A stretch of 64,000 bases of DNA. It comes from Geobacillus genomosp. 3. GTDB taxonomy: Bacteria > Bacillota > Bacilli > Bacillales > Anoxybacillaceae. Where the stretch lies: the NCBI RefSeq assembly GCF_000445995.2, contig NC_022080.4, positions 682,001 to 746,000 on the forward strand, written 5' to 3'. A model generated the notes under the pieces. That model worked only from the letters and a program-made list of their open reading frames with translations, was not told where the DNA came from and did not search any database. Below are positions 17,595 through 28,346 of the stretch, in pieces; position 1 is the first letter of the stretch; every line of letters starts with the position of its first letter. A program made the position numbers and the translations under genes.

Positions 17595-17774
17595 ATGGAA
17601 AAACTAATGACGGCAGAAGAAATCTTAGAAGCCATTCAACCCATGAGCAATGAGGAGCGATGGAAATGGCTTGATAAAATGTTTGTTTCAAAAAAGCAAA
17701 GGCCGTCCCCGGGCGCCGAGAACAGCCTTCTCTTTTATCATCCTGAACCGAGAAGCTTCCACTTCGACGCGTGA
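17595..17774 (+). CDS. Small hypothetical protein, possibly a fragment
   Basis: This is a 59-residue frame behind a GAGGGGGG run. The first ~36 residues (MTAEEILEAIQPMSNEERWKWLDKMF) look like a real helical protein, with the style of small antitoxin-type proteins. The C-terminal third is low in structure and runs into the repeat region at 17.75 kb. It may be the remnant of a longer gene. No function is assigned. Confidence 0.35.
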   Translation: MEKLMTAEEILEAIQPMSNEERWKWLDKMFVSKKQRPSPGAENSLLFYHPEPRSFHFDA

Positions 17775-17850
17775 GCGTAAGTGGGGAGAAATCGGGATTT
17801 GCCGTTACTCTTCCTCCTCGAAGCGTACGCGTAGGTGGGAGAGCGTTCAA
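17750..17850. repeat. Two imperfect repeats with hairpin potential
   Basis: Copy A (about 17766-17790, gcgtgagcgtaagtggggag) and copy B (about 17822-17842, gcgtacgcgtaggtgggag) share the pattern GCGT..GCGTA-GTGGG-AG some 54 bp apart. Copy A also folds: CCACTT...AAGTGG around ACGC...GCGT. It resembles ends of small mobile elements, but no transposase remains. Confidence 0.45.
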
Positions 17851-17866
17851 TTGCCGCACCTGTTTG

Positions 17867-18550
17867 TCACTCGATGCTGCACAGCTCGGGCGGGCAACCT
17901 TCGCAGGCGATTTCGTTGCGCAAGTATTGCAGGTCGTGGACGTGGATTTTTCCTTTCTCCACGGAGATGACGCCTTTTTTCCGCAAATCGCCGAGCATGC
18001 GGTTGACGACTTCGCGGGCGGTGCCGCAAAAGTTGGCAAGCTCTTGGTTCGTCAGCGGCACGTCGATCAAAATGCCGTCTTCTTTCATCACCCCGTAGCT
18101 GTTGCACAGACGGATGAGCGTTGAATAAAGCGCCCCTTTTTTGCCATGTAAAATGAGGTCGCGGAATTTCGTCTGCGTTTTGCGGAAATGAAGGCTCATC
18201 CATTTCATAAACTCAATCGCCAGTTTCGGGTTGTTGGCCAGCTCTGTCTCGAGCGTTTCACGCCGAATGGCGGAAACGGTGCCGTCTTCGAGCACTTTCG
18301 CCGTCAGCATGTAGCGGGCGCCGGGGCAAAAGAGCGTCAGCTCGCCGATCAAGTCGCCTTGGCTGCAAATGCGCAGCGTCAGTTCCTGACCGTCCATGTT
18401 CGTTTTGCTGATTTGGATTTTGCCGGATTGTATATAGTAAATGTCGTCTGCTTTTTCCCCTTCTTGAAACAAGAACGTCCCTTTCTTGACCGGAATTGTG
18501 CGGTAAATGGTTGTCAACAACTCCCGCAGTTCCGAAGATATACGATCCAT
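17867..18550 (-). CDS. fnr: Oxygen-responsive Fnr transcription factor, second copy
   Basis: This 227-residue Crp/Fnr protein is close in sequence to the copy at 9.5-10.2 kb. It keeps the C-terminal Cys216-x2-Cys219-x4-Cys224 motif and the Asp in FRDLILHGKKGALYST, so it should carry the same oxygen-sensitive cluster. The recognition helix reads AREVVNRML instead of TRESVNRML, with the Arg/Glu/Arg contacts unchanged, so it probably reads the same boxes. Its promoter is an ordinary sigma-A type without an Fnr box. It may be the constitutive sensor, with fnr1 the amplified one (inference). Confidence 0.93.
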   Translation of the reverse strand: MDRISSELRELLTTIYRTIPVKKGTFLFQEGEKADDIYYIQSGKIQISKTNMDGQELTLRICSQGDLIGELTLFCPGARYMLTAKVLEDGTVSAIRRETLETELANNPKLAIEFMKWMSLHFRKTQTKFRDLILHGKKGALYSTLIRLCNSYGVMKEDGILIDVPLTNQELANFCGTAREVVNRMLGDLRKKGVISVEKGKIHVHDLQYLRNEIACEGCPPELCSIE

Positions 18551-18590
18551 TCCATCACAACCTTCTATTTACATATAACCCTATAAGAAA

Positions 18591-18618
18591 ATTTTACAGT
18601 AAAGAAAAGGGAAGTCAA
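18591..18618 (-). promoter_or_regulatory. Sigma-A promoter of fnr2
   Basis: On the minus strand TTGACT (18613-18618) and TAAAAT (18591-18596) are separated by 16 bp, about 40 bp before the start codon. No TGTGA-N6-TCACA box is nearby. Confidence 0.6.
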
Positions 18619-18784
18619 TATAAATACAGTGGAAATATTGAAAAATTGTTGAACATTTGTTTAGGGAATGTCCCTTTTTCATTTTAAAGGAACGTCGGCC
18701 CGAACAGGAACGAAAAAGCTTGATCGGACACCTACATCAGCTTTGGCGTTCGCTGTTTTGTAGAGAGAGGAGAAAAATTCCGCA

Positions 18785-18840
18785 AAATTATTAAATATAC
18801 ATTTGATTTTATTTTTATACAGTATTATAATGAAAACTAC
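18785..18840 (+). promoter_or_regulatory. Arginine operon promoter with ArgR-like AT-rich operator
   Basis: TTGATT (18803-18808), a 17-bp spacer and TATAAT (18826-18831) form a near-consensus promoter. The region 18785-18840 is AT-rich, with ATTAAATATACATTT and TATAATGAAAAC segments resembling ARG-box halves, as expected for ArgR/AhrC repression. The individual boxes are not certain. The rest of 18619-18784 shows nothing further. Confidence 0.6.
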
Positions 18841-18869
18841 ATGAGGCATACGGATGAGGGGGAACGGTT

Positions 18870-19904
18870 ATGGACGTAGCCATTATTGGAGCGACGGGGT
18901 ACAGCGGCGCAGAGCTGGTCCGCTTGTTGCACGGGCATCCGCATGTGAGCCGCTGCGATGTGTTCTCATCGTCTCAGGACGGAATGCATTTATCGGAAAG
19001 TTTCCCGCACGTCGGTGATATCGGTGGTGCGGTGTTGCATAAACTTGACATCGAGGCGCTTTCCCGTTATGATGCGGTTTTTTTCGCCACGCCGCCTGGA
19101 GTGTCGGGGGAGTGGGCGCCGGCGCTTGTCGACCGGGGAGTGAAGGTGGTTGATTTATCGGGCGATTTCCGTTTGCAAGACGGGGCGGTGTACGAACAAT
19201 GGTACGGGCGGCCGGCCGCGTCTGCGGAATATTTGGCAAAAGCCGTATATGGGCTGACGGAGTGGAACCGGGAGGCGATCCGCGGGGCCGTGCTTTTGTC
19301 CAACCCGGGCTGCTATCCGACGGCGACGCTGCTTGGTCTCGCCCCGCTTGTTAAAGAAAGGCTCATTGAAGAAGACTCGATCATCGTGGACGCCAAATCG
19401 GGCGTATCGGGGGCGGGACGGAAAGCCGGGCTCGGGACGCATTTTTCCGAAGTGAACGAAAATGTGAAAATTTATAAAGTGAACGCCCACCAACACATTC
19501 CGGAAATTGAGCAAATGCTGCAGACGTGGAATGAAGCGGTGGCGCCGATCACGTTCAGCACTCATTTGATCCCGATGACGCGAGGCATTATGGCGACGAT
19601 CTATGCGAAGGCGAAACAGCCGCTTTCGCTTGGCGACTTGGTAGATTTATATAAAACAAGTTATAAAGATTCGCCGTTTGTTCGCATCCGCAAGCCGGGG
19701 CAGTTTCCGGCGACGAAGGAAGTGTATGGCTCGAACTATTGCGACATCGGCCTCGCCTACGATGAGCGGACGGGACGGGTGACGGTCGTGTCGGTGATCG
19801 ACAACTTGATGAAAGGCGCTGCCGGGCAGGCGGTGCAAAACTTCAATTTGATGATGGGCTGGGATGAGGCTGAGGGCCTCCACTCCTTGCCGATGTATCC
19901 GTGA
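18870..19904 (+). CDS. argC: N-acetyl-gamma-glutamyl-phosphate reductase
   Basis: This 344-residue enzyme is the third step of arginine synthesis (NADPH-dependent reduction of N-acetylglutamyl phosphate). It shows the Rossmann start VAIIGATGYSGAELVRLL and the catalytic cysteine in SNPGCYPTA near residue 148. The start ATG 18870 follows GAGGGGGAACGGTT. It is the first gene of argCJBD-carAB-argF. Confidence 0.97.
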   Translation: MDVAIIGATGYSGAELVRLLHGHPHVSRCDVFSSSQDGMHLSESFPHVGDIGGAVLHKLDIEALSRYDAVFFATPPGVSGEWAPALVDRGVKVVDLSGDFRLQDGAVYEQWYGRPAASAEYLAKAVYGLTEWNREAIRGAVLLSNPGCYPTATLLGLAPLVKERLIEEDSIIVDAKSGVSGAGRKAGLGTHFSEVNENVKIYKVNAHQHIPEIEQMLQTWNEAVAPITFSTHLIPMTRGIMATIYAKAKQPLSLGDLVDLYKTSYKDSPFVRIRKPGQFPATKEVYGSNYCDIGLAYDERTGRVTVVSVIDNLMKGAAGQAVQNFNLMMGWDEAEGLHSLPMYP

Positions 19905-19920
19905 GGGAAGGGGAAAAACG

Positions 19921-21153
19921 ATGACGATCACAAAACAAACGGGGCAAGTGACGGCGGTCGCCGACGGAACAGTGGTCACGCCGAAAGGATTTCAAGCGGC
20001 CGGAGTGAATGCCGGGCTGCGCTATTCGAAAAAAGATTTAGGAGTTATTGTCTGCGATGTGCCGGCTTCGGCGGCGGCAGTGTATACGCAAAGCCGTTTT
20101 CAGGCGGCGCCGCTGAAAGTGACGCAAGAGAGCCTTGCCGCCGAGCAAAAACTGCAAGCCGTCATCGTCAACAGCGCGTGTGCGAACGCCTGCACCGGTG
20201 CGCAAGGGCTTAAAGACGCCTATGAAATGCGCGAGCTGTGCGCGAAGCAGTTTGGGTTGGCGCCTCATTATGTGGCGGTAGCTTCCACCGGCGTCATTGG
20301 CGAATGCTTGCCGATGGAGAAAATCCGCGCCGGCATCAAACAGCTCGTCCCAGGGGCGACAGCGGCGGATGCAGAGGCGTTTCAAACAGCGATTTTAACG
20401 ACCGATACGGTGATGAAACACGCTTGTTACGAAACGACGGTCGACGGCAAAACGATTACTGTCGGCGGGGCGGCGAAAGGGTCGGGGATGATCCATCCGA
20501 ACATGGCGACGATGCTTGCCTTCATCACGACCGATGCCAACATTTCTTCACCGGTGCTTCAGGAGGCGCTCCGTTCGATTACGGATGTGTCATTCAATCA
20601 AATTACCGTTGACGGCGATACGTCGACGAACGATATGGTCGTTGTGATGGCGAGCGGGCTTGCCGGAAACGGCGAATTGACGCCGGATCATCCGGATTGG
20701 GAATGCTTTTACGAAGCGCTGCGGAAAACGTGCGAAGACTTGGCGAAACAAATCGCCAAAGACGGCGAAGGAGCGACGAAGCTCATTGAAGTGCGCGTGC
20801 GCGGCGCGAAAACGGACGATGAGGCGAAAAAAGTGGCGAAGCAAATCGTCGGTTCGAACTTGGTGAAAACCGCGGTCTACGGCGCGGATGCCAACTGGGG
20901 GCGGATCATCGGCGCGATCGGCTATGCGGATGCAGACGTCAACCCGGACAATGTCGACGTCGCGATCGGGCCGATTGTGATGCTGAAAGGAAGCGAGCCG
21001 CAGCCGTTCTCGGAAGAAGAAGCGGCGGCGTATTTGCAGCAAGAGACCGTCGTCATTGAGGTCGACTTGCACATGGGCGATGGTGTCGGCGTTGCGTGGG
21101 GCTGCGATTTGACATACGATTATGTGAAAATTAACGCCAGTTACCGGACGTAA
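19921..21153 (+). CDS. argJ: Bifunctional ornithine acetyltransferase / N-acetylglutamate synthase
   Basis: This 410-residue protein recycles acetyl groups from N-acetylornithine to glutamate. The self-cleavage site KGSGMIHPNMATMLAF is present, where the Thr after Ala becomes the nucleophile of the beta chain. The start is ATG 19921 after GGGAAGGGG; the frame opens earlier inside argC, but that is not coding. Proteins of this type in Geobacillus are bifunctional (established); activity here is inferred. Confidence 0.96.
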   Translation: MTITKQTGQVTAVADGTVVTPKGFQAAGVNAGLRYSKKDLGVIVCDVPASAAAVYTQSRFQAAPLKVTQESLAAEQKLQAVIVNSACANACTGAQGLKDAYEMRELCAKQFGLAPHYVAVASTGVIGECLPMEKIRAGIKQLVPGATAADAEAFQTAILTTDTVMKHACYETTVDGKTITVGGAAKGSGMIHPNMATMLAFITTDANISSPVLQEALRSITDVSFNQITVDGDTSTNDMVVVMASGLAGNGELTPDHPDWECFYEALRKTCEDLAKQIAKDGEGATKLIEVRVRGAKTDDEAKKVAKQIVGSNLVKTAVYGADANWGRIIGAIGYADADVNPDNVDVAIGPIVMLKGSEPQPFSEEEAAAYLQQETVVIEVDLHMGDGVGVAWGCDLTYDYVKINASYRT

Positions 21154-21165
21154 GGGGAGAGAGAA

Positions 21166-21942
21166 ATGGGAAAAACGGTCGTCATCAAATGCGGCGGCAG
21201 CGTGTTAGAAGAGCTGTCCCCCGCCTTTTTTGCCAGCGTGAACGCGATGCGGGAACAAGGGATGGATGTCGTTATCGTCCACGGCGGCGGGCCGGAAATC
21301 GGACAGATGCTCAAAACGCTTCGCGTATCGAGCGAGTTTGTCAACGGTTTGCGCAAAACGACAAAAGACGTGCTCGCCGTTGTGGAAATGGTGCTCTCCG
21401 GCAAAGTGAACAAACAGCTTGTCACGATGCTCACGCAGCACGGGCTGCCGGCGGTCGGCATTTCCGGTGTGGACGGCGGGCTGCTGGAAGCCGAACCAAT
21501 TGATTTGGCCAAACTTGGCTATGTCGGCCGTGTGAAAACCGTTCGTTCCCAGCTGTTGCGCACGCTGCTTGCGGCCGGCTACATTCCGGTGATTTCTCCG
21601 CTTGGCGCCGACCAAAACGGGCAAACGTACAACATTAATGCCGATACGGCCGCCGGGGCGGTTGCGGCCGCGATCGGCGCCGGTGAGCTCGCGTTTGTGA
21701 CGAACGTGCCCGGCATTTTGCAAGACGGCGCGCTCGTTAAGGAAGCGACAGCCGAAACGGTCGAGCAGTTGATTGAGGATGGCGTCATCACCGGCGGGAT
21801 GATTCCGAAAGTGAAGGCGGCGCTCTCCGCCTTATCTGACGCGTTGCCGAAGGTGATGATCGTCAGCGGCAAAACGCCGTTTTACCAGAACGGAACATGG
21901 CAAGGGACAACGATTCGCAAAGAAGTGGGGGTCTATTTATGA
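21166..21942 (+). CDS. argB: Acetylglutamate kinase
   Basis: This 258-residue amino-acid kinase phosphorylates N-acetylglutamate. Motifs are [12 protein letters not shown] for [21 protein letters not shown] and [16 protein letters not shown]. It lacks the N-terminal helix extension of arginine-inhibited hexameric kinases, so it is probably not the feedback point. It overlaps argD by 4 nt. Confidence 0.96.
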   Translation: MGKTVVIKCGGSVLEELSPAFFASVNAMREQGMDVVIVHGGGPEIGQMLKTLRVSSEFVNGLRKTTKDVLAVVEMVLSGKVNKQLVTMLTQHGLPAVGISGVDGGLLEAEPIDLAKLGYVGRVKTVRSQLLRTLLAAGYIPVISPLGADQNGQTYNINADTAAGAVAAAIGAGELAFVTNVPGILQDGALVKEATAETVEQLIEDGVITGGMIPKVKAALSALSDALPKVMIVSGKTPFYQNGTWQGTTIRKEVGVYL

Positions 21943-23099
21943 GCGCGCTGTTTCCGACCTACAACCGTTGGAACATCGCCGTTCAAGCGGCGGAAGGGGC
22001 GGTTGTGACCGATGTGAACGGAAAACAATATCTTGATTTTGTCTCCGGCATTGCTGTCTGCAATCTCGGGCATCGTCATCCGCACGTGCAAAAGGCGGTT
22101 GAAACGCAACTGAATCAATATTGGCATGTCTCAAACTTATTTACGATTCCGATTCAAGAGGAAGTGGCCGCACAGCTTGTCGCCCATAGCGCCGGTGATT
22201 ATGTCTTTTTCTGCAACAGCGGGGCGGAGGCGAATGAAGCGGCGCTGAAGCTGGCGCGCAAACATACTGGGAGACATAAAGTCATCACATTCCGCCAGTC
22301 GTTTCATGGCCGCACGTTTGCGACGATGGCGGCGACCGGGCAAGAGAAAGTGCATAGCGGCTTCGGTCCGCTTCTTTCAGAATTCGTCCATTTGCCGTTT
22401 AACGATGTGGCGGCGCTTAAGCAGGCGATGGGCGAGGACGTGGCGGCAGTCATGCTTGAAGTCGTCCAAGGGGAAGGCGGTGTCCGCCCGATTGACCGGG
22501 CGTTTTTGCAGACGGCAGCGGAGCTGTGCCAAAAACACGGTGCGCTCTTGATCATCGATGAAGTGCAAACCGGCATCGGCCGGACCGGAAAGCCGTTTGC
22601 TTATCAGCATTTCGGCATCGAGCCGGACATCATGACAGCTGCCAAGGGGCTTGGCAGCGGCATTCCGGTTGGCGCAATGATCGGCAAAGCGTTTTTAAAA
22701 GATTCGTTCGGCCCTGGGGTGCACGGGTCGACGTTTGGCGGCAATCCGGTCGCGATGGCGGCGGCGAAAGCGACGTTGGACGTCGTGTTTGACCCGGCGT
22801 TTTTGCAAGAGGTGCAAGAAAAGGGACGCTATTTGCTTGAACGGTTAACCACAGCGCTTACTGCGTTTGACATCGTTACGGATGTGCGCGGGCTCGGGTT
22901 GCTTGTCGGGATCGAGTGCCAAACAGACGTTGCCCCGCTCTTGCCTGTGATTCACGAAAACGGCTTGCTCGTCCTCTCGGCGGGGCCGAAGGTGATTCGC
23001 CTGCTGCCGCCGCTTGTCGTGACAAAAGCGGAAATCGATCAAGCAGTCGACGTGTTAGCGGCCGTGTTGAAACACGCTAATGCCTCAGCCGTCTTGTGA
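21939..23099 (+). CDS. argD: Acetylornithine aminotransferase
   Basis: This 386-residue PLP enzyme of aminotransferase class III converts N-acetylglutamate semialdehyde to N-acetylornithine. The PLP lysine is in [16 protein letters not shown]; the cofactor aspartate is in [15 protein letters not shown]. The start ATG 21939 overlaps the argB stop. An 89-bp gap precedes carA, the longest inside the operon. Confidence 0.96.
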   Translation: MSALFPTYNRWNIAVQAAEGAVVTDVNGKQYLDFVSGIAVCNLGHRHPHVQKAVETQLNQYWHVSNLFTIPIQEEVAAQLVAHSAGDYVFFCNSGAEANEAALKLARKHTGRHKVITFRQSFHGRTFATMAATGQEKVHSGFGPLLSEFVHLPFNDVAALKQAMGEDVAAVMLEVVQGEGGVRPIDRAFLQTAAELCQKHGALLIIDEVQTGIGRTGKPFAYQHFGIEPDIMTAAKGLGSGIPVGAMIGKAFLKDSFGPGVHGSTFGGNPVAMAAAKATLDVVFDPAFLQEVQEKGRYLLERLTTALTAFDIVTDVRGLGLLVGIECQTDVAPLLPVIHENGLLVLSAGPKVIRLLPPLVVTKAEIDQAVDVLAAVLKHANASAVL

Positions 23100-23188
23100 T
23101 CGGGCGGTTGACGGCTTCATTTTTATTCTTGTTAATGCATAAAAATTCTATATCGGTTATAAAAAATCAAAACATTGGGGTGGCGTCA

Positions 23189-24253
23189 GTGAAAGCGTAC
23201 TTGCATGTGGCGAGCGGAAAAACGTTCAGCGGCGAACTCGCCGCTCCGCTTGAACAAACAGTGGTCGGGGAGGTTGTTTTTTTCACGGGGATGACCGGGT
23301 ACCAAGAAGTGCTGACCGACCCGTCGTATAAAAACCAAGTCATCGTCTTTACGTATCCATTGATCGGCAATTATGGCATCAATGAAGACGACTTTGAAAG
23401 CAAGCGGCCGCATGTAGAAGCCGTCGTTGTCTACGAAGCGAGCCGTGAAGGCTTCCACTACGGGGCGAAATACAGTCTGGCGGAATATTTGCGGCATTGG
23501 AACATTCCGCTTCTAACCCACGTCGATACGCGCGCCCTCGTGAAAGAAATCCGCACCGCAGGGACGATGATGGCGGAATTGAGCGCGTCGCCGGTTCCGG
23601 CGGCAGCCGCTAGGGAAGCGGCGTTTCCGGTGCGCGACGTATCAACGAAAACGATTGAGACGTACGGCCATGGCGGCCCGCATTTTGTGCTTATCGATTT
23701 CGGCTGCAAAAAATCGATTTTGCAGTCGCTCTTATCGCGCGGCTGTCGGGTGACGGTCGTGCCATACGATACAGCGCCGGAAACGATCGAGGCGCTGAAA
23801 CCGGACGGCCTTGTCCTCTCGAACGGCCCGGGCGATCCGAAACAGTTGGGTCATCAGCTTCCCACTATTCGTCAGCTCATCGACCGATATCCGACGCTCG
23901 CCATCTGCCTTGGCCATCAGCTCGTCGCCTTGGCGTACGGGGCGGATACGGAAAAGCTCCGCTTCGGGCACCGCGGCGCCAACCAGCCGGTGTGGGACGC
24001 GGTGAAACAAAAAGTGGTGATGACATCGCAAAACCATAGTTACGTCGTCAAAGAGGGCAGTTTGGCGGGCAAACCGTTTGACATTCGCTTTATCAACGTC
24101 AATGACGGCTCGGTCGAGGGCATCGTCCATCGCCATAAACCGATTTTATCTGTGCAATATCACCCGGAGGCGCATCCGGGGCCGCAAGATACCGGTTATA
24201 TTTTTGATGAATTTTTGCAAACCGTCGCAAAGGGAGAGAACGTCTATGCCTAA
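23189..24253 (+). CDS. carA: Carbamoyl phosphate synthase small subunit, arginine-type
   Basis: This 354-residue glutaminase subunit supplies ammonia to CarB. The class I amidotransferase triad is visible: Cys in LAICLGHQLVALAYG and His/Glu in QYHPEAHPGPQDT. The start is GTG 23189, seven bases after GGGGTGG; the frame extends upstream without homology. Its place inside the arg operon marks it as the arginine-specific enzyme rather than the pyrimidine one. Confidence 0.95.
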   Translation: MKAYLHVASGKTFSGELAAPLEQTVVGEVVFFTGMTGYQEVLTDPSYKNQVIVFTYPLIGNYGINEDDFESKRPHVEAVVVYEASREGFHYGAKYSLAEYLRHWNIPLLTHVDTRALVKEIRTAGTMMAELSASPVPAAAAREAAFPVRDVSTKTIETYGHGGPHFVLIDFGCKKSILQSLLSRGCRVTVVPYDTAPETIEALKPDGLVLSNGPGDPKQLGHQLPTIRQLIDRYPTLAICLGHQLVALAYGADTEKLRFGHRGANQPVWDAVKQKVVMTSQNHSYVVKEGSLAGKPFDIRFINVNDGSVEGIVHRHKPILSVQYHPEAHPGPQDTGYIFDEFLQTVAKGENVYA

Positions 24254-27200
24254 AGATCCATCGCTTCAATCGATTCTCCTGATCGGATCAGGGCCGATCG
24301 TCATCGGTCAGGCGGCTGAGTTTGACTACTCGGGAACGCAGGCGTGCATCGCCTTGAAAGAAGAAGGATATCGCGTCATTTTAGTGAACAACAATCCGGC
24401 GACGATCATGACCGATGACGTCCACGCCGATGCTGTGTATTTTGAGCCGCTCACCGTCGAAGCGGTCGAAGCGGTCATCGCCAAAGAGCGCCCGGATGGG
24501 CTGCTGGCGACGTTCGGCGGCCAGACCGGTCTTAACTTGGCGTTTCAGCTTCATGAGGCCGGCGTTTTGGAAAAGTACGGGGTGAAACTGCTCGGAACAC
24601 CGATTGAAGCCATTAAGCGCGGAGAAGACCGCGAAGCGTTCCGCGCGTTAATGCATGAGCTTGGCGAACCGGTGCCGGAAAGCGAAATTGTCACAAGCGT
24701 TGACGAAGCGGTCGCGTTCGCCAAACGAATCGGTTTTCCGATCATTATTCGTCCTGCGTATACGCTCGGCGGGACGGGCGGCGGCATCGCCGAAAACATG
24801 GAGCAGTTTGTCGCACTCGTAGAAAAGGGATTGAGCGAGAGCCCGATCCACCAATGTTTAATCGAGCGGAGCGTCGCCGGATTTAAGGAAATTGAATATG
24901 AAGTGATGCGCGATCAGTCGAATACGTGCATCACGGTGTGCAATATGGAAAACGTTGACCCGGTCGGCATTCATACGGGCGACTCGATCGTCGTCGCACC
25001 GTCGCAGACATTGACGGATGAAGAATACCAAATGCTCCGCTCATCGGCGGTGAACATCATTTCCGCATTAGGGATCATCGGCGGGTGCAACATTCAGTTT
25101 GCTTTGGATCCAAACAGCAAACACTATTACTTGATCGAAGTCAACCCGCGCGTCAGCCGCTCGTCGGCGCTCGCGTCCAAAGCGACCGGCTACCCGATCG
25201 CCCGCATTGCCGCGAAGCTCGCGGTCGGCTACACGCTCGCGGAACTGATCAACCCGGTGACGAAAACGACGTACGCCAGCTTTGAGCCGGCGTTGGACTA
25301 TGTTGTCGTCAAATTTCCGCGCCTGCCGTTTGACAAGTTTCCGCATGCCGATCGGAAGCTCGGCACGCAAATGAAGGCGACCGGGGAAGTGATGGCGATC
25401 GACCGCAACATGGAGCGGGCGTTCCAAAAAGCGGTGCAGTCGCTTGAAGGGAAAAACAACGGACTGTTTTGGCCGGAACTTGCAGCCAAAACGAATGATG
25501 AACTGAAACAGCTGCTTGCCGACAAAGACGACCGCCGCTTTTTCGCGATTTTGGAACTGCTCCGCCGCGGTGTGACGGTGGAGGCGATCCATGAATGGAC
25601 GAAAATCGACCGCTTTTTCCTTTGCTCGTTCGAGCGGCTTGTCGCCCTTGAAAAACAGGCGGCGGCTGCGACGCTGGACACGATTGAGGAGCCAACGTTC
25701 CGTTACCTAAAAGAAAAAGGGTTCAGCGACGCCTTTTTGGCTGAAACGTGGGGCGTGTCAGAACTTGACGTGCGCAAAAAACGGAAAGAGCTCGGCATCA
25801 TGCCGTCATACAAAATGGTCGACACGTGTGCGGCTGAATTTCATTCAGAGACAGACTACTACTACTCGTCCTATTTCGGCGAAGACGAGCGGAAGGAAGC
25901 GAGCGGCAAAGAGAAAGTGCTGATCATCGGCGCCGGTCCGATTCGCATCGGCCAAGGCATTGAGTTTGACTACAGTTCGGTCCATAGCGTGTTTGCGCTG
26001 CAGCAAGAAGGCTATGAAACAGTGATGATCAACAACAATCCGGAAACCGTCAGCACCGACTTTGCCGTCGCCGACCGCCTTTACTTTGAACCGCTGACGC
26101 TTGAGAGCGTCCTCGATGTCATCGAGGCGGAGCAAATCAAACATGTCATCGTCCAATTTGGCGGCCAGACGGCCATCAATTTGGTCAAAGGGCTTGAGGA
26201 AGCCGGTGTGCCACTGTTGGGTGTCACGTACGATATGATTGACCAGCTCGAGGACCGCGACCGGTTTTACCAGTTGCTTGAAGAGCTCGATATTCCGCAC
26301 GTGCCAGGGCTGATGGCCAACAATGCCGAAGAGCTCGCGGCCGGTGCCGGGCAAATCGGCTATCCGGTGCTGCTCCGTCCATCGTATGTCATCGGCGGGC
26401 GCGGCATGTTCATCGTCCGCGATGAAGCCCAGCTGGCGGCATTGGTGGAGCAAGGTGAGCTAACGTACCCGATTTTAATTGACGCGTACTTGGATGGGAA
26501 AGAGGCGGAAGCGGACATTGTTACAGATGGAACCGACATCGTGCTGCCGGTCGTCATTGAACACGTCGAAAAAGCCGGCGTCCATTCTGGGGACAGCTAC
26601 GCATGGCTGCCGGCGCAGACGCTCACAGACGAAGAAAAAGCGAAAATCGTCGATTACGCAGGCCGGATCGCCAAAAAGCTTGGCTTTAAAGGAATTATGA
26701 ACATTCAATACGTCATTGCCGGCGGCAATGTGTACGTGCTTGAAGTGAATCCGCGCGCAAGCCGGACGGTGCCGATCGTCAGCAAAACGACCGGCGTGCC
26801 GCTGGCGCAAATTGCGACAAAATTATTGCTTGGGAAATCGCTTGTCGACATCGTGGACGACAAAGAGCGCGGGTTGGCGGTCATGCCGTATGCGGTATTG
26901 AAATACCCGGTTTTCTCGACATACAAGCTGCCGGGAGTGGATCCGACGGTCGGGCCGGAAATGAAATCGACCGGCGAAGGCATCAGCATCGCCGCGACGA
27001 AAGAAGAAGCGGCGTACAAAGCGTTTTATGCATACTTGCAAAAGAAAGCAAACGCCAAGGAAATCTATGTGATCGGCGACATCGATGAGGCGCTAGCCGC
27101 GGAAATCGAAGCGAAACAGCTTGCCATCGTGTCAAAGGTGCCGTTGGCCGAGTGGGTGAAGCGAAGCGCAGCGCTGGCGGTCATCGATTTGCGCAAGGAA

Positions 27201-27374
27201 GAAGGCGAGGCCTCAAAACGAATGGCTGCGTTGTCCCGACAGTTGCTCGTCTTCACAGAACGCGAAACGGTGAAACTTTTCTTGCAGGCGCTCGATGTCG
27301 ACCATCTCGATGTGCAGCCGATCCACGATTGGCTGGCGAAGAAAAAACAGGCAGAACAGGCGGTGATCGCATGA
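24246..27374 (+). CDS. carB: Carbamoyl phosphate synthase large subunit, arginine-type
   Basis: This 1042-residue protein has two ATP-grasp halves: first [20 protein letters not shown], second [20 protein letters not shown]. They make carbamoyl phosphate from bicarbonate, ammonia and two ATP. The C-terminal allosteric domain is short, as in arginine-specific Bacillus enzymes; the pyrimidine version is about 1070 residues. ATG 24246 overlaps carA by 8 nt, and the stop overlaps argF by 4 nt. Confidence 0.97.
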   Translation: MPKDPSLQSILLIGSGPIVIGQAAEFDYSGTQACIALKEEGYRVILVNNNPATIMTDDVHADAVYFEPLTVEAVEAVIAKERPDGLLATFGGQTGLNLAFQLHEAGVLEKYGVKLLGTPIEAIKRGEDREAFRALMHELGEPVPESEIVTSVDEAVAFAKRIGFPIIIRPAYTLGGTGGGIAENMEQFVALVEKGLSESPIHQCLIERSVAGFKEIEYEVMRDQSNTCITVCNMENVDPVGIHTGDSIVVAPSQTLTDEEYQMLRSSAVNIISALGIIGGCNIQFALDPNSKHYYLIEVNPRVSRSSALASKATGYPIARIAAKLAVGYTLAELINPVTKTTYASFEPALDYVVVKFPRLPFDKFPHADRKLGTQMKATGEVMAIDRNMERAFQKAVQSLEGKNNGLFWPELAAKTNDELKQLLADKDDRRFFAILELLRRGVTVEAIHEWTKIDRFFLCSFERLVALEKQAAAATLDTIEEPTFRYLKEKGFSDAFLAETWGVSELDVRKKRKELGIMPSYKMVDTCAAEFHSETDYYYSSYFGEDERKEASGKEKVLIIGAGPIRIGQGIEFDYSSVHSVFALQQEGYETVMINNNPETVSTDFAVADRLYFEPLTLESVLDVIEAEQIKHVIVQFGGQTAINLVKGLEEAGVPLLGVTYDMIDQLEDRDRFYQLLEELDIPHVPGLMANNAEELAAGAGQIGYPVLLRPSYVIGGRGMFIVRDEAQLAALVEQGELTYPILIDAYLDGKEAEADIVTDGTDIVLPVVIEHVEKAGVHSGDSYAWLPAQTLTDEEKAKIVDYAGRIAKKLGFKGIMNIQYVIAGGNVYVLEVNPRASRTVPIVSKTTGVPLAQIATKLLLGKSLVDIVDDKERGLAVMPYAVLKYPVFSTYKLPGVDPTVGPEMKSTGEGISIAATKEEAAYKAFYAYLQKKANAKEIYVIGDIDEALAAEIEAKQLAIVSKVPLAEWVKRSAALAVIDLRKEEGEASKRMAALSRQLLVFTERETVKLFLQALDVDHLDVQPIHDWLAKKKQAEQAVIA

Positions 27375-28309
27375 ATGCAGTCATGTCATTAAAAGGAAGA
27401 GACTTTTTAACGTTGCTCGATTTCTCAACGGATGAAATTTTCGACTTATTAGCGCTTGCGGCCGATTTAAAGGCGAAACAAAAGGCCGGTGTATCCTATA
27501 CGCCGCTTGTCGGCAAAACGATGGCGATGATTTTTGAAAAGCCGTCGACGCGCACGCGCGTCTCGTTTGAAGTCGGCATGATTCAACTCGGCGGCCAGGC
27601 TCTTTACTTAAATGGCAACGACTTGCAGCTCGGCCGCGGCGAAACGATCGCCGATACGGCCCGCGTCTTGTCACAATACGTCGATGTCATCATGATTCGG
27701 ACGTTCGCGCACCAAAAAGTTGAGGAACTGGCTGAATATGCGTCCGTTCCTGTGATTAACGGCCTGACGGATGATGATCATCCGTGCCAGGCGCTGGCGG
27801 ATTTGCTGACGATTTATGAAGCAAAAAAAACGTTCCAAGGCGTGAAGCTTGCTTATGTCGGCGACGGGAACAACGTCGCCAACGCTCTGCTTGTTGCGGC
27901 CGCCAAAGTCGGCATGGATGTGGCCATCGCCTGTCCGCCGGGCTATGAGCCGAAGGCAGCGTACGTTGAGGCGGCGCGCCGGATCGGCGAGAACACCGGA
28001 GCAGCCGTTGTGGTGACGCACGATCCGGTCGAGGCGGTGGCCGGAGCGGATGCGATCTATACAGACGTCTGGACGAGCATGGGGCAAGAGAGCGAAAGCG
28101 CCGAGCGGCTGAACGTGTTTCAGCCGTATCAAGTGAACGAACAGCTCGTCCAAGCGGCGAAACCGGATTATCTCTTTTTGCACTGCCTGCCGGCCCATCG
28201 TGGCGAGGAAGTGACGGCCGGCATCATGGACGGTCCGAACTCGGTCGTGTTCGAACAAGCCGGCAACCGGCTTCATGCGCAAAAAGCGATTTTGGTGTCC
28301 GTTTTATAA
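27371..28309 (+). CDS. argF: Ornithine carbamoyltransferase
   Basis: This 312-residue enzyme joins carbamoyl phosphate and ornithine to citrulline. The phosphate-binding STRTR ([11 protein letters not shown]), the carbamoyl site [10 protein letters not shown] and the ornithine-site [11 protein letters not shown] are intact. ATG 27371 overlaps the carB stop (ATGA), so the frame upstream of it is not coding. It is the last gene of the operon. Confidence 0.97.
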   Translation: MNAVMSLKGRDFLTLLDFSTDEIFDLLALAADLKAKQKAGVSYTPLVGKTMAMIFEKPSTRTRVSFEVGMIQLGGQALYLNGNDLQLGRGETIADTARVLSQYVDVIMIRTFAHQKVEELAEYASVPVINGLTDDDHPCQALADLLTIYEAKKTFQGVKLAYVGDGNNVANALLVAAAKVGMDVAIACPPGYEPKAAYVEAARRIGENTGAAVVVTHDPVEAVAGADAIYTDVWTSMGQESESAERLNVFQPYQVNEQLVQAAKPDYLFLHCLPAHRGEEVTAGIMDGPNSVVFEQAGNRLHAQKAILVSVL

Positions 28310-28346
28310 CAAAAAAGGAATTCCCGCTTCGGGAGTTCCTTTTTCG
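28310..28346 (+). terminator. Terminator of the arginine operon
   Basis: AAGGAATTCCCG and CGGGAGTTCCTT form a 12-bp stem with a three-base loop followed by TTTTT. It is a clear intrinsic terminator. Confidence 0.9.

Noticed and set aside
17822..17842. CRISPR-like or direct-repeat array near 17.8 kb
   Set aside because: Only two imperfect copies exist, and there are no regular spacers or cas genes.
25845..26453. 202-codon frame on the minus strand inside carB
   Set aside because: It is antisense to a fully conserved ATP-grasp gene, has no ribosome site, and arises from GC-biased third positions. Many similar antisense frames occur in narG, clpB and other long genes.
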